Of a stretch of 64,000 bases of DNA, positions 45,842-54,152 are shown piece after piece. Origin of the DNA: Acinetobacter pecorum. GTDB lineage: Bacteria > Pseudomonadota > Gammaproteobacteria > Pseudomonadales > Moraxellaceae. Location: assembly GCF_014837015.1 (NCBI RefSeq), contig NZ_JACSPT010000010.1, positions 60,653 to 124,652 of the forward strand, read 5' to 3'. The position numbers and the translations under genes are program-made. The notes under the pieces were generated by a model. The model was given only the letters and a program-made list of their open reading frames with translations, searched no databases and was not told the DNA's origin. Position 1 is the first letter of the stretch. Each line of letters opens with the position of its first letter.

Positions 45842-46882
45842 ATGTCAGGCGTCCGTAAAATATGCCAAGGTATGGCGACTATTGCAATAACAACTACAGT
45901 TTTGACGGGATGTTCTCAGGTTATTAAAACTGGTGCCAATGTGGCACTGGGTTTCACCGAAAATCATATCGTCCCACCGATTTTAGCGATGGATGATGCT
46001 GAAATGGTGTGCAATTCAGGAAATTCTTTAACGCCGGCCATTATGGCAACCAAAGAAATGGGAGCAGATCCAACCCGGGTGGCTGTACTGATGTATTCAG
46101 CTGCCGGTATTTGTGCTGAACAAAAAGCACTTGAAGCCGAGTTGCGCTATTTACGTGCTTCAAAAACCAATCAGGTAGCAGAAGCCCAGGATGCCCGGAT
46201 CGAGCAGAAGCGCTGGGCGGCACTGGCAGCACAGCGTCAGTATACCGGTTATCAGCTGTTTCAAAGCCGTTATGAAAAGAAATATCAAAAAGCCTTGGGT
46301 GAAGAATGCCCGCGCATGAACAGTGACATCGAGCAAACCGTTTATCTGCTGGGCATGCTCAGTGGCTTGCAGGCCATGACCAATGATATTAACTCGGGTG
46401 GTGCAGTGCATGTACCGAAAGATATTGCTGCCGTGGTCGAGCGAGGCATGGTTTGTCTGGATAACGCGAAATTCTGGGGTGCACCGAATGCCACTCGTGC
46501 GGTGATCTGGACCTTGTTGCCAGGCGCCGGGGACGGTAAACCTGACCCTTACCAAACCTTAAAACAATCTACACAAATTGGTGAGCAAAAAGGTGTACGT
46601 TTATCTCATGCCTTGTATGCCGTAGCCGCACAGGCTAGTGGTGATGATGCCAAAGTCCGCGATGCCCTTAAAACTTTTGCTCAGGCCCGTACTGAAGACA
46701 AGCCAGTCAATCCACAATTCAAGCTGATTGACAGTATGGCTGCAATTATGGTCAGCGGTATATCTGATCGCTATTGGACAGAAAATACCGGTGTACGCAG
46801 TGGCGATGATGGCATGCAACGTTTCTGGGATGAGTCAGACAGCTCTTCCGAACTCGATGAGCTGTTCAGCGCGGATTTGTAA
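45842..46882 (+). CDS. Lipoprotein, possibly TRAP-associated (TatT-like)
   Basis: A 346-residue protein whose N-terminus is a lipoprotein signal with lipobox LTGC (Cys about residue 24). The remainder is mostly helical with four further Cys, including MVCNSG, GICAE, EECPRM and MVCLD. It has a conserved-looking core (AQDARIEQKRWAALAAQRQY and SDRYWTENTG). GAGGACAGGAAA precedes this ATG; an earlier start at 45809 would spoil the signal. Two genes downstream is a TRAP permease, so it may be the lipoprotein T-component type; this is inference, and I cannot confirm the fold. Confidence 0.8.
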   Translation: MSGVRKICQGMATIAITTTVLTGCSQVIKTGANVALGFTENHIVPPILAMDDAEMVCNSGNSLTPAIMATKEMGADPTRVAVLMYSAAGICAEQKALEAELRYLRASKTNQVAEAQDARIEQKRWAALAAQRQYTGYQLFQSRYEKKYQKALGEECPRMNSDIEQTVYLLGMLSGLQAMTNDINSGGAVHVPKDIAAVVERGMVCLDNAKFWGAPNATRAVIWTLLPGAGDGKPDPYQTLKQSTQIGEQKGVRLSHALYAVAAQASGDDAKVRDALKTFAQARTEDKPVNPQFKLIDSMAAIMVSGISDRYWTENTGVRSGDDGMQRFWDESDSSSELDELFSADL

Positions 46883-46945
46883 GCAGCACCATATAAGCTT
46901 CAGGAGTGAAGTCAAAACTAGAGAAGCAAGGAGGGCAATAGGCCG

Positions 46946-47518
46946 ATGCTAGAGCAACATTTTCGACAAAAAATTATTTTTCTAGCGGCTTTTGTCTCTC
47001 TTTGTGCTTGTCTGCAAATTTTCAAGGACGATTTCATTTATTGGCGAGAGAGTCTGCTTGGTGAATTCTGGCGACTCTGGACGGCACACTGGGTTCATGT
47101 AGGTTGGACCCATTATTTCCTTAATATTCTTGCGTTTATCTGTCTTCCTTTTATTTTTCCACGCGTTAATATCTGGCATTTTTCCGCCATTTTACTGATC
47201 TTGTCACCTTTGATCAGTCTGAGTTTTTATTTTTTCTTGCCGAATATTGAAGCATATGCAGGGTTGTCAGGCGTATTGCATGGCGCGTATGTCGCCGTAG
47301 CCTGTATGCATTTGCAGTATAAGCGGGAACGTGGATTTGCGGCGCTGGTGCTGTTTCTCATCTTGGCCAAACTGGTCTGGGAAAATACCATTGGTAATTC
47401 CGGAACAGCCCAACTCATTGGTAGTCCAGTGCTGGTAGAAGCACATTTACTGGGGGTGATCTGGGGGGTGATTCTGGCAGTCATTTATATTGTGACCAAT
47501 TATTTTAGGGATAGCTAA
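46946..47518 (+). CDS. Rhombosortase (rhomboid-like serine protease)
   Basis: Intramembrane protease of the RrtA family, which in other gammaproteobacteria cuts the GlyGly-CTERM tail of secreted proteins before they are anchored or released. The 190-residue protein has about six membrane spans, the nucleophile motif GLSG (S108) followed by H112, the C-terminal EAHLLG with H167 as partner, and HYFLN (H56, N60) near the N-terminus. AAGGAGGG is its ribosome site. No protein in this window has a GlyGly-CTERM end, so its substrates lie elsewhere. Confidence 0.85.
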   Translation: MLEQHFRQKIIFLAAFVSLCACLQIFKDDFIYWRESLLGEFWRLWTAHWVHVGWTHYFLNILAFICLPFIFPRVNIWHFSAILLILSPLISLSFYFFLPNIEAYAGLSGVLHGAYVAVACMHLQYKRERGFAALVLFLILAKLVWENTIGNSGTAQLIGSPVLVEAHLLGVIWGVILAVIYIVTNYFRDS

Positions 47519-47715
47519 AGTGTAGGAATAGACAGCTACTTGGCAGAAAAAACTAAAAGAAAATATAAATTGTCATTTTTATTATGCCGGTTTTCATGCA
47601 GATTCAAAACATAGAATAAATATCCTGACTTTTGAAAAGGAATTTTCGGGAGCAGAAGGCAAGATCAGCGATCTGGATCAAGCGACAGGCCGCTAAAACA
47701 ATAATAGGAAAACAT

Positions 47716-49998
47716 ATGCAAAATGATGATCAAAACAGATCAGGATTAGGTCTGTTGCGTTATATATGGACAGAGTGGATCTCGACCTTTGTCGTGCTGG
47801 TTTTACTTTTGCTCACTTTGATTATCGGCACCGGGGAAATGATTCACGGCCAGTTGCTGCGTATGGGCGAGCGTATTTACGGCGATCCGGCAACCGGAAT
47901 GCAATATTCATTTTTACGTGCTGAACCGACACGCCCACAATGTGAACGTAATATCAATGTCGATCAGCGTGTTCAGCAACAGATGAAAGCCGATGCGGCC
48001 GATGAATATGCCGATTTCTTTGGCGTGCGCTCGGAAGCGGATGTCCGTGCTGCGGTATTACAGGCACAGCAGGTCTGTGAAGAATCTTACCTGTTTTATG
48101 ACAAAGCCATTCAGTATGTAGAAGCTCATCCAAGTATTCGGGCTTATCGGACATTTGAAACCTCTTTCTTTGGCATATTCAAGTTTGGTACTGAAAACCG
48201 GGCTTTGCTTCTGGTCATCATGGTGGTTTTCGCTGCAATCAGTGCCACCCTAAAAACCCATCATATTGGCCTACGCAGTCCAAGTACCCGAATGGACTTT
48301 AAAGTCTATTCGGTGGCCATGCTGGTTGCTAATGCTTTTCTGGCATTCTCATCTTATAGCCAATACCAGTCTGTGTTGAATTCGGGTGTGCCGATGGGCG
48401 AAATGAAATACATCTACTGGCTGTGGATGATTCTGTTTAGCACACTCACTCTAATTAGCCTTTATCAGGTCATCAAACCACCGAAACCGACACGTGAGGG
48501 TGGTAATTTTGGTCTGGCCTTTCTGAGTGTGCCGCTGTATGCCTATATGGCCATTACTACCGGGATAAACTTTACGTTCTTTATGGACTATCCAATGGGA
48601 CAGGGGATTTACCTCGGTCAATTGGTAGAATTTTCTAGTATCTTCCTGAATCTGGCCTTGTTTATCTGGGCTGGTATGTTGCTGAAACAGACCCGTGTTG
48701 TAGACATGTTCCTGAATATTCTGCGTCCATGGAATCTGGCACCTGAAACCCTGACCTGGTTAATTCTGCTGGCCGCTGCATTACCGACCGCCTATACCGG
48801 AGCATCGGGGATTTTCGTCATTGCCGCAGCTGCGATTATATATAAGGAAGTCTGGAATGCGGGTGGACGCCGTCAGTTTGCACTGGCGGCCACAGCCATG
48901 TCCGGTTCACTGGGCGTAGTCTTACGCCCGTGTTTGCTGATCGTCGTCGTGGCTTCACTGAATAAAGAAGTCACCACCGATTTGCTGTATCACTACGGGA
49001 TTTATGTCTTCCTGCTCAGCTCTACTTTGTTTCTGGTCATTTCCCTGTTTGTTGCAGAAAATAAATTCCGGATTGCTGCACCTACTGTAGCTGCGCCTCA
49101 ATCCGGGCGTGCCTTCGTTGCAGTTATTCCTTATATCGTGATTTTCATTCTGATCTGGCTATTCTATAAATATGCCTTGTCGACTGATCTGAATGAATTT
49201 ACTGCACCTGTGATGATGCCTGTAATTCTGCTGATGATTGTCCTGTTCGACAAGCTGCGCCACGAACCTGCGCCACTACCGGCAGTGGGGCATTGGGATG
49301 ACACCTTGACCGCGACTTTAAACTCCAGATCGGCTCCTGAGCTGGCAACAGCCGGTGCCGTGACCAATGCAGAATATCGTGAAGCTGAACATAGCCAACA
49401 AGCAGGCAAAGAACTGGTGGTTGATCATGGTGTGCGGCGTTCAAAAGCGACTGAAATTTTGCGTCATGTCGGTTTCTGGAAATCTATGCATATTTCTACC
49501 AGTGAAACTGTAGGACATATTGGTGCGCTGGTGATCCTGATGGCACTTTCAGTGAGTGTTGGTGGCTTGCTGGAACGTATGGAAATTATGGAAGCCTTTC
49601 CGACTGATATCAGCAGTACCATTCTGGTGATATCACTGATTGTCGGCTTGATGATTTTTGTCGGGATGATCATGGATCCATTCGGAGCGGTCATTCTGAT
49701 CTCTGCAACGGTTGCTCCAGTGGCTTATCAATACGGCATTCATCCGGTTCATTTCTGGATGATTACCCTGATTGGTTTCGAGCTGGGTTATGTGACGCCG
49801 CCAGTGGCACTGAATCATTTACTGGCCAGGCAGTCGATTGGCGATGCCGAAGTGGCTGAAGCCGATGCAGAAGTACGACACTTGTCTTTCTATTACCGTT
49901 ATGAACGCTGGATTTTGCCGGTGATTGTGTTGCTGCCTGCGATGCTGATCATTGCTTATGTACCTTATATCTTTAAGTTGTTCGGCTGGTATCAATAA
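47716..49998 (+). CDS. TRAP transporter large permease (long form)
   Basis: Permease of a tripartite ATP-independent periplasmic transporter, driving solute uptake by ion gradients. The 760-residue protein has a first span (about residues 19-38), a long periplasmic loop to about 150, and then many spans. DctM-type blocks are visible (LPTAYTGASGIFVIAAAAII, MIMDPFGAVILISATVAPVA and GFELGYVTPPVALNHLL). The long N-terminal part probably replaces a separate small DctQ subunit. No DctP binding protein is adjacent. TAGGAAAA precedes the ATG at 47716. Substrate unknown. Confidence 0.88.
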   Translation: MQNDDQNRSGLGLLRYIWTEWISTFVVLVLLLLTLIIGTGEMIHGQLLRMGERIYGDPATGMQYSFLRAEPTRPQCERNINVDQRVQQQMKADAADEYADFFGVRSEADVRAAVLQAQQVCEESYLFYDKAIQYVEAHPSIRAYRTFETSFFGIFKFGTENRALLLVIMVVFAAISATLKTHHIGLRSPSTRMDFKVYSVAMLVANAFLAFSSYSQYQSVLNSGVPMGEMKYIYWLWMILFSTLTLISLYQVIKPPKPTREGGNFGLAFLSVPLYAYMAITTGINFTFFMDYPMGQGIYLGQLVEFSSIFLNLALFIWAGMLLKQTRVVDMFLNILRPWNLAPETLTWLILLAAALPTAYTGASGIFVIAAAAIIYKEVWNAGGRRQFALAATAMSGSLGVVLRPCLLIVVVASLNKEVTTDLLYHYGIYVFLLSSTLFLVISLFVAENKFRIAAPTVAAPQSGRAFVAVIPYIVIFILIWLFYKYALSTDLNEFTAPVMMPVILLMIVLFDKLRHEPAPLPAVGHWDDTLTATLNSRSAPELATAGAVTNAEYREAEHSQQAGKELVVDHGVRRSKATEILRHVGFWKSMHISTSETVGHIGALVILMALSVSVGGLLERMEIMEAFPTDISSTILVISLIVGLMIFVGMIMDPFGAVILISATVAPVAYQYGIHPVHFWMITLIGFELGYVTPPVALNHLLARQSIGDAEVAEADAEVRHLSFYYRYERWILPVIVLLPAMLIIAYVPYIFKLFGWYQ

Positions 49999-50007
49999 AA
50001 GAAAAGC

Positions 50008-50039
50008 AATAAAAAAGCACCTACGGGTGCTTTTTTATT
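50008..50039. terminator. Terminator after the TRAP permease
   Basis: AATAAAAAAGCACC, loop TACG, GGTGCTTTTTTATT. A perfect 14-bp stem between convergent genes, nearly the same sequence as the mla operon terminator. Confidence 0.95.
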
Positions 50040-50060
50040 TATTTGATTTAAATTCTTTAA

Positions 50061-50942
50061 TCAAACTTTGGATGAATTCAGGCGCTTTTGCAGGATCGAA
50101 CTACACAGCAAAATGGCACAGAAAATCAGACCTAGCCCGATCAGACTATATAGGTCCGGAACTTCATGCCAGAACAGAAAGCCCCACATGCCAGCAAAGA
50201 AAATTGCCACATAGTTGACTGGTCCAATCTGTCCTGCCGGAGCCAGTTTATAAGCATTGGACATGAAGAGCTGACTGAAATTGGCCAAAAGGCCGGCAGC
50301 GACAAGAAAGCTGAGTTCTTTCAGGGTATAAGGTCGCCACAGCCAGAACATCGGAATCACGGAAATCAATGTGCCAATAAAACAGAAATAAAACACGATT
50401 TTTTCTGGTGACTCGGTTTTGGTCAGTGCCCGAACCGTGACAAACGCCATCGCGGCCAGAAAGCTGGCACCCAAACCAATGGCTGACATCAGGTTGAATA
50501 AACCAGAATCCGGTTTGGCGACACAGAGTACCCCGATAAAACCAATCAGAGCTGCGGCTAACATGCTTAAGGTAATTTTTTCCTTGAGAAATAGCCAGGC
50601 AATCAGTGGAATAAAAATCGGGGAAGAGTAGGTGAAGACCATGGCATTGGAGAGTTTTAAGTGCGCGATGGCATAAAAAAAGCCGTACATGGCAGTCAGA
50701 CCGACCACTGCACGCCAGGTGTGCATCCACAGTTTTTCAGTCTTAAAAAAATCAATTCCCTTGTTAAAAATGAAAGGCAAGAAAATAAACAGCCCGACAA
50801 AGTTTCGAAAGAAAACCACGGTGGCATTATCAACCGTTGCCGAGGCATAACGGATGCACACGCCCATGACTGAAAACAGGAAGGCAGAGCAGGTCAGTAA
50901 CAGAACGGCTTTGAGCAGATGCGGAGTGGCTGGGGCGGACAT
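50061..50942 (-). CDS. EamA/DMT-family permease
   Basis: A ten-span inner-membrane transporter of the drug/metabolite superfamily. The 293-residue protein contains two EamA repeats (about residues 12-143 and 155-285), each with about five hydrophobic segments. Relatives export amino acids, nucleobases or other metabolites; there is no clue to the substrate here. It stands alone, convergent with the TRAP permease gene. Confidence 0.85.
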   Translation of the reverse strand: MSAPATPHLLKAVLLLTCSAFLFSVMGVCIRYASATVDNATVVFFRNFVGLFIFLPFIFNKGIDFFKTEKLWMHTWRAVVGLTAMYGFFYAIAHLKLSNAMVFTYSSPIFIPLIAWLFLKEKITLSMLAAALIGFIGVLCVAKPDSGLFNLMSAIGLGASFLAAMAFVTVRALTKTESPEKIVFYFCFIGTLISVIPMFWLWRPYTLKELSFLVAAGLLANFSQLFMSNAYKLAPAGQIGPVNYVAIFFAGMWGFLFWHEVPDLYSLIGLGLIFCAILLCSSILQKRLNSSKV

Positions 50943-51003
50943 GCAAACAACTGAGCTAGAAGATCTGACGATATTCTAGCTGAAAAACCCCAACCTATTC
51001 TGA

Positions 51004-51435
51004 TTATTGTGCCAGTTGTGCTTCGAGTAACTTGATTTGTTCTTCTTTAAGTTTAATCAGATCATCAGCAGTACTGTGCTGTTGCTTCAGGCTTTTTTCC
51101 TGTTCATCAAGCTGCAGCTGAATATCTTCCAGTCGGGCAATTTCCTCTTTGGCCAAGGTGGCATTGCTGGTAACTTCTTCTGTCATAATAGAAGCATCTA
51201 CTAGCACATTGTCAGAACTAAGCGCATCTGTTACTTCTGGCTTGGTAGCCTTTTCAGAATTTTCAGAAATGGTCTGCGGTGCCGGTGCATTGATCAGGTC
51301 ACCCTGATGTGTTGGCAACGTTTCATTTTGTGTGAGAAAGAATTGTATAATTATCCAAACAGCAATAATCACAACAATTAATCCGCTCACTATTCCCCAT
51401 AAAAGTTTAGGATTTTGTCGATGATCTGGAGTCAT
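51004..51435 (-). CDS. Single-span membrane protein with C-terminal coiled coil, unknown
   Basis: A 143-residue protein with a short cytosolic start, one membrane span (about residues 13-33), a Ser/Thr/Asp-rich linker and a C-terminal coiled-coil stretch (about residues 95-143, LEDIQLQLDEQEKSLKQQ onward). I do not recognise the family. It follows the YheV-like gene by 14 bases on the same strand, so it is the last gene of a prlC-yheV-like unit. Confidence 0.7.
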   Translation of the reverse strand: MTPDHRQNPKLLWGIVSGLIVVIIAVWIIIQFFLTQNETLPTHQGDLINAPAPQTISENSEKATKPEVTDALSSDNVLVDASIMTEEVTSNATLAKEEIARLEDIQLQLDEQEKSLKQQHSTADDLIKLKEEQIKLLEAQLAQ

Positions 51436-51449
51436 TTAGGTTCCCGAAA

Positions 51450-51671
51450 TTATTTTTTTGGCTGACGGGGTTTAAACTGAATCACACCAATTTCATCTGG
51501 AACTTCAGGTGACTCAGGTTCATCGATATGAGTAGGACGATTTTCTTCATACCCACATTCGATACATTCAATCCATTCAGCTTCACCATTGGTCAGCATG
51601 ACGATCCGATCCAATGCCTGACATTTAGGACATTTTGCGCCTGCAATGAAACGGCGTTTGAGAGTCATCAT
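51450..51671 (-). CDS. YheV-like zinc-ribbon protein
   Basis: A 73-residue protein with two CxxC pairs, CPKC near residue 14 and CIEC near residue 36, flanking the DRIVMLTNGEAEWIEC segment. This matches the YheV (DUF2387) group of small metal-binding proteins. Function unknown. It lies between prlC and the coiled-coil membrane protein on the same strand; starts at 51671 and 51668 are both possible. Confidence 0.82.
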   Translation of the reverse strand: MMTLKRRFIAGAKCPKCQALDRIVMLTNGEAEWIECIECGYEENRPTHIDEPESPEVPDEIGVIQFKPRQPKK

Positions 51672-51702
51672 GCTTACCCTGTGATTAACTTAAAAACGTA
51701 GT

Positions 51703-53742
51703 TTAAGCGTTTTTAGAGCCGTTCGTCCAACCTTGATGACGCAGTAATGCATCTATTTTTGGCTCGCGTCCACGGAAATTGATAAATGCGTCAAGTGCTG
51801 TATCTTTTCCGCCAACTGCTAGAATTTTTTGTCTAAACTGCTTTCCAGTTTCAGTATTAAAAATCCCTTCTTCTTCAAAGCGGTCGAAGGCATCACTGGC
51901 CAAAACTTCAGCCCATTTATAGGAATAATATCCCGCTGCATAACCGCCGGCGAAAATATGACTGAAGCTGTTTTGGAAACGGTTATAGTCAGTGGTCGGC
52001 AAAACTGCATACTTTTCGCGGATTTCATTCAAAGTATCCTGAACCTGCGCTGCATTTAAGGCTGGATTGGCACGGTGGATACTCAGGTCAAACAGGGCAA
52101 ATTCAAGCTGACGCAGGGTTTGCATGCCAGACTGGAAAAAACGTGCATCGAGTAGGGCTTTGAGCAATTCAGCCGGTAGGGATTCTTGGGTGTCGATGTG
52201 TTCACTGAGCACATCCAGACTTTCCTGATCCCAGGCCCAGAACTCCATAAACTGGCTTGGCAGCTCAACCGCATCCCAGGCTACGCCATGGGTACCAGCT
52301 ACCGCAATATTGTCTACCTCTGTCAGCATATGATGCAGGCCATGACCAAATTCATGGAACAGGGTAATCACTTCATCATGGCTCAGTAGTGCAGGACGAC
52401 TACCGACAGGAGGAGTGAAGTTACCGACCATATAGCAAATCGGCTTTTGCAGGCCGTCACTGGTCTGCATACGGGAACGGAAGCCACTCATCCAGGCACC
52501 GCCACGTTTGCCCTGGCGTGCATACAGATCGAGATAGAAGCCGCCAATCACCTGACCTTGATCTTCCAGTTCAAAATAATGTGCATCCGGATGCCAAACC
52601 GGTGCATCACGTTCAATTACCTGTATCCCATACAGGCGATTGACAATACTGAACAGGCCTTGCAGGATTTTTGGCGCAGGGAAATAAGGTTTAAGTGCTT
52701 CCTGTGACAGGTTAAATTGCTGCATTTTCAGCTTTTCAGAATAATAGCTGCTGTCCCAGGGTTGCAGGTCACTAATGCCATCTTCAGCAGCAATTGCTTT
52801 CAGTTCACTAACTTCTTTCTCTGCCGGTACACGGGCATGTTCTGCCAGATCACGCAGGAATTCATCTACCGCCTCTACACTCGGTGCCATTTTGCTGGCT
52901 AAGGACAATTTCGCATAATTATTAAAACCAAGCAGCTTCGCCATTTCCAGACGTAAACTGAGAATTTCTTCGATCAAGGCAGTATTGTCAAACTCGGTCT
53001 GCCCAGACTGATCTGATGCTCGCGTCACATACGCCTTATAGAGCTCTTCACGCAGAGGACGATTTTCTGCATGGGTCATGATTGCCAGATAGGATGGAAA
53101 ATCCAGGGTAGCCACCGGTTGATCCAGTTCATGCTGCTTGCCATACTGTTTGAGCAGTTCAATATTGTTTGCCGATAAGCCCGCTAGTTCATCTTCATTT
53201 AATGGTCTGAAGTAGGCTTGAGTGGCATCCAATACATGATTCGAAAAATCTGAAGACAATTGGGACAGGCGCGCAGAAATTTCCGCAAAGCGCTTTTTCG
53301 CTTCTCCTTCCAATGCCACACCAGACAGTTTGAAATCACGTAAGGCCAGTTTGATGGCACTTTGCTGTGCGGCCGGGAGTTCATTAAAGATGGGTGCATC
53401 ATGAATATGCTGATAAGTCTGATACAGCGCTGTATGTTGACCGAGTTGCGTATAGTATTCGCTTAGACCGGGTAATAAGGCCTGATAGACATCACGTGTT
53501 TCCGCATTGTTTTTCACGGCGTTGAGATGTGAAAGAATGCCCCAAGCCTCACTCATATTATTTTCGAGTGTGTCGACATGTTCCAAAATGGCAAGCTGTT
53601 CCTGAGCTGATTCAGGTGTTTCGGTAAGTTCATTCAGGAATTTTTGACCTTCAGCAATACAGCTTTCAATCTTTTGTTTAAGTTCTTCTAGGGTAATCTG
53701 ATCAAATTGCGGAACAGGCAAAGTTGCCTTTTCTAAAATCAT
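51703..53742 (-). CDS. prlC: Oligopeptidase A
   Basis: Cytosolic zinc metallopeptidase (M3 family) that degrades signal peptides and other oligopeptides. The 679-residue product has the zinc motif HEFGH in LFHEFGHGLHHM, a downstream Glu in the EVDNIAVAGTHGVAWDAVELPSQ region, and the family end FINFRGREPKIDALLRHQG. Length equals E. coli PrlC (680). Confidence 0.95.
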   Translation of the reverse strand: MILEKATLPVPQFDQITLEELKQKIESCIAEGQKFLNELTETPESAQEQLAILEHVDTLENNMSEAWGILSHLNAVKNNAETRDVYQALLPGLSEYYTQLGQHTALYQTYQHIHDAPIFNELPAAQQSAIKLALRDFKLSGVALEGEAKKRFAEISARLSQLSSDFSNHVLDATQAYFRPLNEDELAGLSANNIELLKQYGKQHELDQPVATLDFPSYLAIMTHAENRPLREELYKAYVTRASDQSGQTEFDNTALIEEILSLRLEMAKLLGFNNYAKLSLASKMAPSVEAVDEFLRDLAEHARVPAEKEVSELKAIAAEDGISDLQPWDSSYYSEKLKMQQFNLSQEALKPYFPAPKILQGLFSIVNRLYGIQVIERDAPVWHPDAHYFELEDQGQVIGGFYLDLYARQGKRGGAWMSGFRSRMQTSDGLQKPICYMVGNFTPPVGSRPALLSHDEVITLFHEFGHGLHHMLTEVDNIAVAGTHGVAWDAVELPSQFMEFWAWDQESLDVLSEHIDTQESLPAELLKALLDARFFQSGMQTLRQLEFALFDLSIHRANPALNAAQVQDTLNEIREKYAVLPTTDYNRFQNSFSHIFAGGYAAGYYSYKWAEVLASDAFDRFEEEGIFNTETGKQFRQKILAVGGKDTALDAFINFRGREPKIDALLRHQGWTNGSKNA

Positions 53743-53854
53743 GTCGTTTCTGCCAAATTAATTTTCAGTATTAAATTTAGATGTAGGGCTTCTAGTGAGA
53801 GAAATCAAGGCAGTTAAAGTTTTTTCTCTAGCTTTGTATTTAATATTTTGAAGT

Positions 53855-54112
53855 TATTCAATAAATTCACTATCAGATGAGGGTAAGCCTTCTAGTTCAT
53901 TTATATCGATGATGGAAATATTGGTGATTTTAGTTTTCCATAGGTTTAAAGGGTGTTGATACCAGTAGGTGACTCTCATGGTGATAGGATTATTATTTAA
54001 AGCCTCTTTAAGGCCTCAGTCATAAGCAAAGCCATTAAAGAAATGTTCAGAGTAAAAGTAGTGATGGTATCCATTTTTATAATTTTCATTTCGTAATATT
54101 TTGATTATAAAT
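53855..54112 (-). pseudogene. Remnant of an unknown protein gene with an in-frame stop
   Basis: Between prlC and rnr the minus strand reads as one continuous protein-like frame interrupted by a single TGA (54017-54019). Upstream of it the frame gives NENYKNGYHHYFYSEHFFNG; downstream it gives GLKEALNNNPITMRVTYWYQ and ends LEGLPSSDSEFIE before TAA at 53855. A 41-codon ORF with ATG at 53980 lies inside. This looks like the 3' piece of a gene whose front was lost at the rnr terminator. Family not recognised. Confidence 0.45.
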
Positions 54113-54114
54113 AA

Positions 54115-54140
54115 AAAAGAGCGCCGTAGCGCTCTTTTTA
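54115..54140 (-). terminator. Terminator of rnr
   Basis: AAAAAGAGCGC, loop CGTA, GCGCTCTTTTT. A perfect 11-bp stem just beyond the rnr stop. Confidence 0.93.
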
Positions 54141-54152
54141 AACTGTCACAGA

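Noticed and set aside
46800..46882. GlyGly-CTERM tail on the lipoprotein next to the rhombosortase
   Set aside because: The protein ends in an acidic stretch (SSELDELFSADL) with no GG motif, no membrane span and no basic end.
54017..54019. Selenocysteine or programmed readthrough at the TGA in the prlC-rnr spacer
   Set aside because: No SECIS-like hairpin was seen next to it and the frame lacks its 5' part, so a decayed gene explains it more simply.
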